Of a stretch of 64,000 nucleotides of DNA, positions 38,916 to 46,864 are shown one piece after another (the first letter of the stretch is position 1; the number at the start of each line of letters is the position of its first letter). The translations under genes and the position numbers were made by a program. The notes beneath the pieces are model-generated. The model was not told the origin of the DNA, did no database searches, and was given only the letters and a program-made list of their open reading frames with translations. This DNA comes from Flammeovirgaceae bacterium 311 (GTDB lineage Bacteria; Bacteroidota; Bacteroidia; Cytophagales; Cyclobacteriaceae). Location of the stretch: contig CP004371.1 in NCBI GenBank assembly GCA_000597885.1, forward strand, positions 2,248,501 through 2,312,500. Direction: 5' to 3'.

Positions 38916-41900
38916 TTAGTTGCTTTTACAATGCTGAATCAGGTAAAACCTGGCTTTGCTGTCCCCCTTGCCGGAGGCTTCTACCCAGTCTGTACAGGCG
39001 CCTTCCCGGTCGCCAAGCTGAAATTTAACATAGCCCCGGTTCCGGGTATATTCCGGCTGGGTCGGGTCAATTTTTAAGGCGCGGGTAAAATCGTTAAAGG
39101 CTGCCTCCCATTTTTCCATGCCCATTTCAGCATTACCACGCAGGAAGTAAGCGCCATGATCGTTTGGATTCAGCTCCAGCACTTTGGTATAATCTTCTAC
39201 GGCTCCGGTAAAGCTTTTTTCTGTATTACGGATGGTAGCCCTGTTGTAGTAGGCGTTGGTATCGCTGGGGTTTAGCTTGATTACCCGATCCAGATCGGCC
39301 ATGGCCAGGCGGTTCTGCTGCATCATCAGGTACAGCTGCGAGCGTTTTTTATAGGAGCCCAGCTGCTTGTCGTCCATAATGATAGACTGGGTAAAACTAC
39401 CCAGGGCATCCTTGTATTCTTCTACTTCCAGCTGCGAATAACCCATTCTGTAGTAAAGGTCTGCTGTTCTCACCCCTTTATCAATGGAGCGCTGAAAGTA
39501 GTCAATGGCTTTGTTCCACTGCTTATCCTTAAAGCAGATATCGGCCATCAGGCTAAGAGTTTCAGGAGCTGGTTCTTCCATTTTTTCCAGCGCCTGCAGG
39601 TCGGCAAAAGCTTTTTTCGAATCTCCTTTTTCGTAGTAGGCCAGGCCACGGTTGTACAAGGCCTTGGTATAGCTGTTATCCAGCTCCAGTGCTTTTGTAT
39701 AATCTGTAATGGCACTATCAAACTGCTTCAGATTAAATTTTGCCTTGCCCCTGTTATTGAGCAAAACCTTATCGCTTACGCCCAGCTGCACGGCTTTGTC
39801 ATAGTCGGCTACGGCTTCGGCATAAGCATTTTTCCGGAAGTGTGTGTTGGCACGCTGGGTGAAGGCATCGGCATAGTCAGGTTTCAGGCGAATGGCTTCC
39901 CCAAAATCTGACAGGGCACCTTCCAGGTCATTGGCATCGTAGCGGGCATGGCCACGGTGGTGATAAGCCGCTGGTTCCTTTGTTCCCTTTGTAATGGCTT
40001 TGTCCAGATCTTCCTTTGCAGCTGCCAGTTCTTTTGTTTCATAACGGCTGATGCCCCTGCTTAACCAGATCTGCTCATCGTCGGCACCGCCCTGTATGGC
40101 TCGGTTCAGATCAGGCAGTGCCTCTGCATATTGCCCCAGGAAATAACGGGAATTACCACGGGCAGCATAAACATCGTTTGCCGTGGCGCCGGCAGTAACT
40201 GCTTTGTCGAGGGTAACCACCGCTTCGGCATAGGCAGCTGTTTTGTACTGGCAAAGCCCGAGGGCTCCCAGTATTTCCTTGCTGCTTTCACCCAGGCTTA
40301 CTGCCTTTTGCAAATCTGCCTGCGCATCAGCAGCATTTCCTTCCCTAAATTTCAGCAGTCCTCTTCCCGCATAGGCTTTGGCAAAATCAGCCTCCAGGGC
40401 AATGGCTTTGCCATAATCCAGAATGGCCGCATCGTTCTGTTTGAGCTGCTGGCGGGCGCTGCCACGTGCATAGAAGAGGGGGGCTGTTTTAATACCTTTT
40501 GCTTCGGCGCCTTCAAAAGCTTTGATAGCTTCCGTTGGCTTTTCGAGTGCTACATAAGCATTGCCCAGTTTCAGCATCAGTTCTCCGCTACCTGCTGTAG
40601 TGGTGGCAATGGCCTGCAGATCTGCAACGGCGGCATTCCATTCTTTTTGTTCGTAGTAGGCATTGCCCCGCTGTGCCCGCTGCTCGGGACTTAGGGGTTT
40701 GGTCTTTTCACTCTGCTGCCAGTCGGCAATGGCGGCGCTATAATTTTTTTGCTGATAGCAGGCTTCTGCCCTGCCGGCATAGGTTTCTGCAGATTTATCC
40801 CCCAACTCAATGGCCTGCCCCAGTTCCCGTTCGGCACTTTTATACTGCTGTTTCTCCAGCATCATCAGGCCACGGTACCGGAATATTTTCTGGTCCTTCA
40901 CCCCTTTGGCAACGGCTTTGTCCAGGTAAGGAAGTGCCTGCTCTTTCTGTCCACCTTCGTAGAGTCCCAGGGCCAGCATGCTGAACAGCTCTGCTTCCTG
41001 CACTCCTGCTGCTTCGGCCTTTTGCAGATCTGCGATGGCTTCGGTAGTTTTCTTCTGGCCAAAGTAGGCTTTACCACGCAGCCAGTAAGCTTCCTGCAGG
41101 CGGCTATCACTTTGAATAGCTTTGCTTAAATCTGTAATGGCTGCTGCAGCATTACCGGATGCCAGCTGTGCTTTTCCTCTTTTGAGGTAAAGGGCCGGTT
41201 CGGTAGCGCCTGCAGCCAGGGCTTTGTCAAAATCAGCAATAGCCGGAGCATGGCGGCTGGCTGCCAGGTGCAGATCGCCACGGGCGGCAAAGGCAGCAGC
41301 ATCTTTCACTCCGCCTTCTATAGCCTTATTCAGGTCAGCAAATGCCTGATCGGCCTGCTGCTGGTAGTAGTAGGCCAGGCCGCGGTAAGCCAGCAATTGT
41401 GGTACTGAACCACTGCGCAGGGCTATGGTTAGGTTATCCACCGCCTTTGGCCAGCTTTTCTGGTGAAAGCGGGCCGTTCCCAAAACGGTATGAATCCGGA
41501 CATCGTCTTTGCCTGCATTTACCACTGCTTCCAGGTCTGTGGCTGCGCCGTCCCAATCCTGTAGCGCCAGCTTGGCCTCTCCACGGCCGGCAAAGAGATC
41601 TTCTTTGCTGTAACCGGCAGCGCGTGCCTTATCGTAGTAGCCAATGGCTTGCTGCCACTGCTGTAACTGCAGAAATGAATTTGCCGCTTTGGCATGGGTA
41701 TCGCCCCCCTTTTCGCCCAGCCCAATGGCTTTTTCGTAATCGGCGGCAGCTTCTTTCCACTGCTTTTGCTGGTAGTACGTATCTGCCCGGTTCAGGTAAG
41801 CCTTGCTGAACTGCGCATCTTGCTGTATGGCTTTTCCAAAATCTGCAATGGCAGCTGCCAGCTGGTTCTGCAGCAGCTTTGCTTTGCCACGATTGTTGAA

Positions 41901-43049
41901 GAGTACAGCATCGGCCAGGCCGGCAGCCTCTGCTTTTTCATATGCCGTTACTGCTTTTGCATACTGCTCTGATTTAAAGCAGGCATCGCCCAGCATCTTT
42001 TGGGCTGCAGGCTCTTTCAGTCCGCCATCAAGTACCCGCTGCAGATCGGCCGCAGCGGCAGTGGCATTACCCGTTTCGTAAAAACTGATTCCCCGTGCAT
42101 GGAGTACTTCCATGGGAGCCACTCTTAACTCAACTGCTTTGTTCAGGTCTGCAAGGGCTTTATCCCATGTTTTTTGTTTTGCATAAACCAGCCCCCTGCC
42201 GGCAAAAGCCTCTCCTGAACTGCTTTGCAGCTTAATCACCTCAGAGAAAACAGCAATAGCTTCATGGTCGCTGCCGGTTTTGGCATAGGTTTGTGCCAGC
42301 AAGAGGCGCAGGGACACATCTTGCGGAAAAACGGCTGTTGCTTTTTTCAGATAAGATTGTGCCTCCCCCTCCTGCTCCCGGGCAAGTGCACTTAAGCCCC
42401 TCATATAGCTGTAATCAACACGGTTGCTTTTATTCCAGGCTTTCAGGGTATTGTTCACGGGGTTCAATTTCTGGAGCTTATCGGCAGTAACCACAAAAGA
42501 AGGCCCTTCCTCCAGCACCACCAGCACCCCTGCCAGCTCTCCGTTCAGCGTCAGGAGCGGGGCACCGCTAAGCAACCCGGGAGTTGCATTCAAGAGTACA
42601 ACAGTGCCATGACCAACTACATCTGCAGTGCTAACTGTTGCAGTTCCTGTAGAAACAGCACGTGGTTCCGGAGAGGTAAACCAGTTTAGCTGTGCCGGCA
42701 TAGCGCTATTTCCCACCAGCAAGGGCCTGAATTTAGCACTTTGATTGTTATCAATGGTAAAGCGTACCAAGCCGCTGCAGGGGTCGGCAGCTTCGATACG
42801 CTGTAGCTGATGGGTGGTGCTGTCTACTGTTTTGAGACGTGCTGTTTCGGCACCCTCCAGCAAGCTTGCATGCACCACGCCCCTGCCCTGATCATCTACA
42901 AAGAAGCCTGTACCCCATTTCAGGCGGCTTCCCTGTGCATTGAAGGTTTCGATAAAAAAGACACCTTTGTTTTTTTGCTGAGCCTGGAGTACAAGATTAC
43001 CCTGTAGCAGCAGGCACAAAAAAGCTAAGAGCGAGGCTATGTATTTCAT
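38916..43049 (-). CDS. Secreted giant TPR protein with degenerate trypsin-like domain
   Basis: A 1377-residue protein. A signal peptide (SLLAFLCLLLQGNLVLQA) is followed to about residue 220 by a trypsin-like domain: GTGFFVDDQGRGVVHASLLEGA aligns with the His region and SGAPLLTLNGELAGVL with the Ser region. The Ser is kept, but the GNSGGP glycines are altered (GLLSGAP), the His block is shortened and the Asp region reads SGLVRF, so it is probably not an active protease. About residues 240-1370 are some 33 tandem TPR units (A.Y.NRG.A.Y pattern). It is likely a periplasmic scaffold. It has its own terminator. Confidence 0.85.
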   Translation of the reverse strand: MKYIASLLAFLCLLLQGNLVLQAQQKNKGVFFIETFNAQGSRLKWGTGFFVDDQGRGVVHASLLEGAETARLKTVDSTTHQLQRIEAADPCSGLVRFTIDNNQSAKFRPLLVGNSAMPAQLNWFTSPEPRAVSTGTATVSTADVVGHGTVVLLNATPGLLSGAPLLTLNGELAGVLVVLEEGPSFVVTADKLQKLNPVNNTLKAWNKSNRVDYSYMRGLSALAREQEGEAQSYLKKATAVFPQDVSLRLLLAQTYAKTGSDHEAIAVFSEVIKLQSSSGEAFAGRGLVYAKQKTWDKALADLNKAVELRVAPMEVLHARGISFYETGNATAAAADLQRVLDGGLKEPAAQKMLGDACFKSEQYAKAVTAYEKAEAAGLADAVLFNNRGKAKLLQNQLAAAIADFGKAIQQDAQFSKAYLNRADTYYQQKQWKEAAADYEKAIGLGEKGGDTHAKAANSFLQLQQWQQAIGYYDKARAAGYSKEDLFAGRGEAKLALQDWDGAATDLEAVVNAGKDDVRIHTVLGTARFHQKSWPKAVDNLTIALRSGSVPQLLAYRGLAYYYQQQADQAFADLNKAIEGGVKDAAAFAARGDLHLAASRHAPAIADFDKALAAGATEPALYLKRGKAQLASGNAAAAITDLSKAIQSDSRLQEAYWLRGKAYFGQKKTTEAIADLQKAEAAGVQEAELFSMLALGLYEGGQKEQALPYLDKAVAKGVKDQKIFRYRGLMMLEKQQYKSAERELGQAIELGDKSAETYAGRAEACYQQKNYSAAIADWQQSEKTKPLSPEQRAQRGNAYYEQKEWNAAVADLQAIATTTAGSGELMLKLGNAYVALEKPTEAIKAFEGAEAKGIKTAPLFYARGSARQQLKQNDAAILDYGKAIALEADFAKAYAGRGLLKFREGNAADAQADLQKAVSLGESSKEILGALGLCQYKTAAYAEAVVTLDKAVTAGATANDVYAARGNSRYFLGQYAEALPDLNRAIQGGADDEQIWLSRGISRYETKELAAAKEDLDKAITKGTKEPAAYHHRGHARYDANDLEGALSDFGEAIRLKPDYADAFTQRANTHFRKNAYAEAVADYDKAVQLGVSDKVLLNNRGKAKFNLKQFDSAITDYTKALELDNSYTKALYNRGLAYYEKGDSKKAFADLQALEKMEEPAPETLSLMADICFKDKQWNKAIDYFQRSIDKGVRTADLYYRMGYSQLEVEEYKDALGSFTQSIIMDDKQLGSYKKRSQLYLMMQQNRLAMADLDRVIKLNPSDTNAYYNRATIRNTEKSFTGAVEDYTKVLELNPNDHGAYFLRGNAEMGMEKWEAAFNDFTRALKIDPTQPEYTRNRGYVKFQLGDREGACTDWVEASGKGDSKARFYLIQHCKSN

Positions 43050-43106
43050 TTCAGACCCTTTATGGTATTTGCAGAATACAAATTAGAGGGGTTTGGGGCT
43101 GAATAC

Positions 43107-43136
43107 AAAAAAAGGCCCCTTCAGATCGGGGCCTTT
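43107..43136 (-). terminator. Terminator after the CHRD-like pseudogene
   Basis: The minus strand reads AAAGGCCCC, an eight-base loop, GGGGCCTTT and then T, 26 bases past the pseudogene stop. Confidence 0.8.
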
Positions 43137-43162
43137 CTCTTTGCAAATATTACATAGCTAAG

Positions 43163-43920
43163 TTATTCATTGGCATTAGCACCAACATTACCGCTGGCAA
43201 CCATGTTTTCAGGCGTTGGGCTAGTACCCGCATGAATGTTTGCATGGCCTGTACCTGTGGTCCAGTCGCCGTAGGTTCTGGCGGTAGTACCATCATCAAG
43301 CATATCTACATCTGTCTCACTCATACCAGCACCTGTGGCATCGGTGTTCACAGCATTGAGGGTTCTGGTAACAGCGCCTCCACTGCCTGCGTCTCCTTCA
43401 TTGAAACTGGCATAGTAGCCATAATCCTGCATACCACCAGTGATGTTTGTAGTAGCCAAAGCATTTCCGCTTCTGCGCTCAGACAAGGTAACGGTACCTG
43501 TTACGCCCGAGTCATTTGCAGAGGCAAGGTTGTAGGTAGTCTGGTTACCGGTAAAGGCATTACGGCCAACATCTCCCTGTAACGCAGTGGTGTTCATATC
43601 ATCTGCACTGTTAGATACATTAATATAGCCGTCAAAATCCTGCAGATCATCATAATCAACAGCCGCTCCGTCGTTTACTCCCTGGTCGTAATTGGTAATT
43701 CTGGTGATGCTCTGGTTGTCTCTAACACTTCCAGGGTAAAGGCTACATTATTCCCATTTGGCCCTGCAGCGCCCGGGGTGGCAGCGGTGCCTGTATTGAT
43801 ACTTGCAGGATGTACACCCCCGGCAGGCGTGCCCTGTGTATTCATAACTACATAAGTAGCATTATCTGCGCCTCTGTAGAAGGTAGCATTATAGTGGGGT
43901 GGTTTAAAAAAAAGCTGGAA
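43163..43920 (-). pseudogene. CHRD-like secreted protein, 5'-truncated and frameshifted
   Basis: The downstream frame (from about 43745) reads GSVRDNQSITRITNYDQG, then DLQDFDGYINVSNSADDM, LQGDVGRNAFTGNQTTYNL and HANIHAGTSPTPENMVASGN. The upstream part, in another frame, reads NATFYRGADNATYVVMNTQG and HPASINTGTAATPG. Together they are one copy of the two-repeat CHRD-like family with HPAHIHAG-type motifs and GYINVH blocks (degenerate here). The frames break near TTTACCCTGG at 43745. The 5' end runs into a stop codon next to a poly-A/T tract, with no start codon or signal peptide. An open frame of 144 codons from an internal ATG at 43597 remains. Confidence 0.7.
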
Positions 43921-43952
43921 AATTCAGGAGCAGCTGGTAATATATAGAACAC

Positions 43953-43986
43953 AAAAAAAGGCCCGCAGTCTTTCGATCTGCGAGCC
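43953..43986 (-). terminator. Terminator after the candidate small membrane protein gene
   Basis: The minus strand reads GGCTCGCAGA, a loop TCGAAA, GACTGCGGGCC and TTTTTTT. It lies 21 bases after the 27-codon ORF stop and is separate from the lpdA terminator, so it implies an extra transcript in this gap. Confidence 0.8.
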
Positions 43987-44006
43987 TCGTTGTTCACCCT
44001 TAACCA

Positions 44007-44090
44007 TTAACCTATCAATATTATTATATACACTGCAAAGAAGAGTAGCCCCACTATAGTGGACTTAATGGTAGTAATTTTCCGCTCCAT
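44007..44090 (-). CDS. Candidate 27-residue membrane peptide
   Basis: ATG at 44090 opens 27 codons reading MERKITTIKSTIVGLL and then FFAVYIIILIG: a short charged N-terminus and one hydrophobic helix, a common form of small membrane protein. The stop is followed 21 bases later by a strong terminator, and the lpdA terminator lies upstream, so the ORF occupies its own transcription unit. No Shine-Dalgarno or clear promoter is seen. It could also be an untranslated small RNA. Confidence 0.45.
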   Translation of the reverse strand: MERKITTIKSTIVGLLFFAVYIIILIG

Positions 44091-44206
44091 ACATTCCCAA
44101 TAATTACTGTAGTTAAAAAAATTGTTGCCCTGGGGCTTCAAAGAACTTATATACCTTAATACGATCTTCAGCAGCCGGAAGTTGTTGTTCTAACGCTATT
44201 ATTTTG

Positions 44207-44238
44207 AAAAAAAATACCCGGCCAGAAGGGCCGGGTAT
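44207..44238 (-). terminator. Terminator of lpdA
   Basis: The minus strand reads ATACCCGGCC, a five-base loop, GGCCGGGTAT and a T-run, 25 bases after the lpdA stop. Confidence 0.9.
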
Positions 44239-44262
44239 TCAATCAAAACATATCTATCTGGC

Positions 44263-45657
44263 TTACAAATGGATAACTTCATCGTAAGCCGCAGCAGTTG
44301 CTTCCATTACTGCTTCGCTCATGGTGGGGTGCGGATGCACTGCTTTCAGCACTTCATGACCGGTAGTTTCCAGCTTGCGGGCCAACACTACTTCGGCGAT
44401 CATTTCAGTTACATTAGCACCTATCATGTGAGCGCCTAACCACTCGCCATATTTAGCATCGTATACCACTTTCACAAAACCATCTTTTGCACCTGCAGCA
44501 CTTGCCTTACCGGAAGCCGAGAATGGAAACTTACCCACCTTTACTTCGTAGCCTGCTTCTCTGGCCGCTTTTTCGGTATAGCCCACTGAGGCAATCTCCG
44601 GAGAGCAATAGGTACAGCCCGGGATGTTGCGGTAATCGAGTGGCTCGGGGTGATGGCCGGCAATTTTCTCCACACATATAATACCTTCGGCAGAAGCAAC
44701 GTGCGCCAGGGCCGGGCCCGGTACAATATCGCCAATGGCATAAACACCAGGTACGGAGGTGCGGTAGAACTCATCTACCACCACGCGGCCTTTATCAGTC
44801 TTAACACCTACCTGCTCCAGGCCAATGCCCTCCAGGTTGGTACTCACGCCTACAGCAGAAAGTACCACATCGCACTCGAGCTGCTGCTCGCCTTTTGCAG
44901 TTTTCACGGTTACCTTGCAGCCTTTGCCACTGGTATCTACTTTGGTTACTTCAGAAGAAACCATAATGTCGATACCGGATTTTTTATAGTTTTTCTCCAG
45001 CTGTTTGGAAACCTCCTCATCCTCAACAGGCACAATACGGTCCATGAACTCCACAATGGTTACCTTGGTACCAATGCTGTTGTACACATAAGCAAACTCA
45101 ACACCAATAGCACCTGATCCTACCACGACCATGCTCTTTGGCTGCTCTGCCAGGCTCATAGCTTCACGATAGCCGATAATCTTTTTACCATCCTGCTTCA
45201 GGTTAGGCAGTTCACGGCTGCGGCCACCCGTAGCCAGCATAATGTGCTTGGCTTTATAATCCTGCTTTTTGCCGTCTTCGCCGGTAACTTCAACCGTATC
45301 TTTGGCTTTAAGCTTGCCGAAGCCGGCTATATGTTCAATTTTATTTTTGCGGAACAGAAACTGAATGCCCTTGCTCATGCCGTTGGCCACATCGCGGCTA
45401 CGCTTGATGATAGCTCCGAAATCGGCTGTAGCATCGCCTACTGTAATACCATAGTCTTTGGCATGGTTGATGTATTCGAACACCTGCGCACTTTTGATTA
45501 GCGCTTTGGTGGGAATACAACCCCAGTTAAGGCACACACCTCCCAGGCTTTCCTTTTCCACCACCCCTACTTTCATGCCCAGCTGTGAGGCACGGATGGC
45601 GGCTACGTACCCGCCCGGGCCGCTGCCTATAACAATAAGATCATATGAAGTTGCCAT
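44263..45657 (-). CDS. lpdA: Dihydrolipoyl dehydrogenase
   Basis: A 464-residue flavoprotein disulfide reductase, E3 of the 2-oxoacid dehydrogenase complexes. The FAD fold begins IVIGSGPGGYVAAI, the redox pair is Cys42/Cys47 in GGVCLNWGCIPTK, the NAD fold has VVGSGAIGVEFAYV and the C-terminal His-Glu pair lies in HPHPTMSE. No E1 or E2 gene is nearby, so it may be shared by several complexes. It has its own promoter box and terminator. Confidence 0.97.
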   Translation of the reverse strand: MATSYDLIVIGSGPGGYVAAIRASQLGMKVGVVEKESLGGVCLNWGCIPTKALIKSAQVFEYINHAKDYGITVGDATADFGAIIKRSRDVANGMSKGIQFLFRKNKIEHIAGFGKLKAKDTVEVTGEDGKKQDYKAKHIMLATGGRSRELPNLKQDGKKIIGYREAMSLAEQPKSMVVVGSGAIGVEFAYVYNSIGTKVTIVEFMDRIVPVEDEEVSKQLEKNYKKSGIDIMVSSEVTKVDTSGKGCKVTVKTAKGEQQLECDVVLSAVGVSTNLEGIGLEQVGVKTDKGRVVVDEFYRTSVPGVYAIGDIVPGPALAHVASAEGIICVEKIAGHHPEPLDYRNIPGCTYCSPEIASVGYTEKAAREAGYEVKVGKFPFSASGKASAAGAKDGFVKVVYDAKYGEWLGAHMIGANVTEMIAEVVLARKLETTGHEVLKAVHPHPTMSEAVMEATAAAYDEVIHL

Positions 45658-45969
45658 AAAATTATTACGGATAAATACTGCTTTTTAACAGAGGCCAAAT
45701 TTAAGGCAAAACATGAGCTTAAAAAAACTTAATGTTGTACGTTTCTGATGTTTTGCTTTTTTTGTGCCGGAATTACCAGCTGCGGCATGCTTATTATTAG
45801 CGGCCCCTTGGCGATTTTTGCTGTATATTGTACCATGGATATGGGATTAGAGGGGCAAGTGGTAGAGATTAGTAAATGAAATGTACTTTTACCTGTTTGC
45901 AATCCCTATACAAGGGACCTTATACCCTATACTGAATCAATTAAACTGACTACTTAAATTAAACGACAT
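45658..45969. other. 312-base gap between divergent lpdA and fabG
   Basis: Holds the lpdA promoter. I see no clear TAnnTTTG box for fabG and no ORF or RNA that I can support. Confidence 0.6.
45696..45726 (-). promoter_or_regulatory. Promoter of lpdA
   Basis: On the minus strand TTTT (45723-45726), 19 bases, TAAATTTG (45696-45703), 38 bases before the lpdA start. Confidence 0.6.
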
Positions 45970-46716
45970 ATGAAATTACTGGAAGGGAAAGTGGCGCTGG
46001 TAACCGGTGCATCAAAAGGCATTGGACGCTCCATTGCCCTTAAATATGCAGAACAGGGCGCTGCCGTTGCCTTTACCTACCTCTCTAGCGTAGAAAAAGG
46101 CCAGGCCCTGGAAGAGGAGCTGAAAGCACAGGGCGTAATTGCCAAAGGCTACCGCTCTAATGCTGCCGAATATGCCGCTGCCGAAGAACTTGTTAATAAT
46201 GTGGTTGCTGATTTTGGCAAACTGGATATCCTGGTGAACAATGCCGGCATTACGCGCGACAACCTGCTGATGCGTATGAATGAGCAGATGTGGGATGAGG
46301 TGATCAATACCAACCTGAAGAGCTGTTTTAATACCGTAAAAGCAGCTACCCGCACTTTTATGAAACAAAAGAGCGGCAGTATTATTAACATGACTTCTGT
46401 TGTAGGGCTTAAGGGCAACGCCGGACAGGCCAACTATGCCGCCTCCAAGGCTGGCATCATCGGCTTTACCAAATCAGTAGCACTCGAACTGGGCAGCCGC
46501 AACATTCGCAGCAATGCCATTGCCCCCGGCTTTATCGAAACTGAAATGACAGAGGTACTGGATGAAAAAACAGTGCAGGGCTGGCGCGATGCCATTCCCC
46601 TCAGGCGCGGCGGCAGACCAGAAGATATCGCCGATTGTGCTGTATTCCTGGGCTCCGACATGAGCACCTACATCACCGGCCAGGTGCTGCAGGTTGATGG
46701 CGGCATGCTGACCTAA
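45970..46716 (+). CDS. fabG: 3-oxoacyl-ACP reductase
   Basis: A 248-residue short-chain dehydrogenase with the cofactor motif TGASKGIGRS, NNAGITRDNLLMRM, and the catalytic Ser-Tyr-Lys in MTSVVGLKGNAGQANYAASKAG. The sequence is closest in style to FabG, which reduces 3-oxoacyl-ACP with NADPH in fatty acid elongation. It is not near other fab genes. A large hairpin follows the stop. Confidence 0.92.
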   Translation: MKLLEGKVALVTGASKGIGRSIALKYAEQGAAVAFTYLSSVEKGQALEEELKAQGVIAKGYRSNAAEYAAAEELVNNVVADFGKLDILVNNAGITRDNLLMRMNEQMWDEVINTNLKSCFNTVKAATRTFMKQKSGSIINMTSVVGLKGNAGQANYAASKAGIIGFTKSVALELGSRNIRSNAIAPGFIETEMTEVLDEKTVQGWRDAIPLRRGGRPEDIADCAVFLGSDMSTYITGQVLQVDGGMLT

Positions 46717-46805
46717 TGTGCTGATTATTTAATGTGCTAATGAGGGGGCTGCTGTCGTTAAATCTACCGCAGCCCCACATTAGCACATTGTTTATTAGCA
46801 CAATT
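46715..46805. repeat. TGTGCTAAT repeat cluster
   Basis: Four copies of one motif in two orientations: AATGTGCTGAT (46715-46725), AATGTGCTAAT (46731-46741), ATTAGCACATT (46779-46789) and ATTAGCACAATT (46794-46805). The first overlaps the fabG stop codon. Confidence 0.75.
46731..46789 (+). terminator. Large hairpin after fabG
   Basis: AATGTGCTAATG plus GGGGCTGC pair with GCAGCCCC plus CATTAGCACATT (one extra G and one A/A mismatch), closing a 16-base loop. GTTTATT follows. It would end the fabG transcript, although the T-run is short. Confidence 0.6.
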
Positions 46806-46864
46806 TACAAGAACATAAACCGCTGTTCGTTAACTTAACTGGAGCAAAAGGAGAAAGAAGATAA

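Noticed and set aside
38916-43049. TPR repeats as a CRISPR or DNA satellite array
   Set aside because: The regularity is at the protein level (34-residue units); the DNA units are not identical and have no spacer pattern. No CRISPR array was seen in the window.
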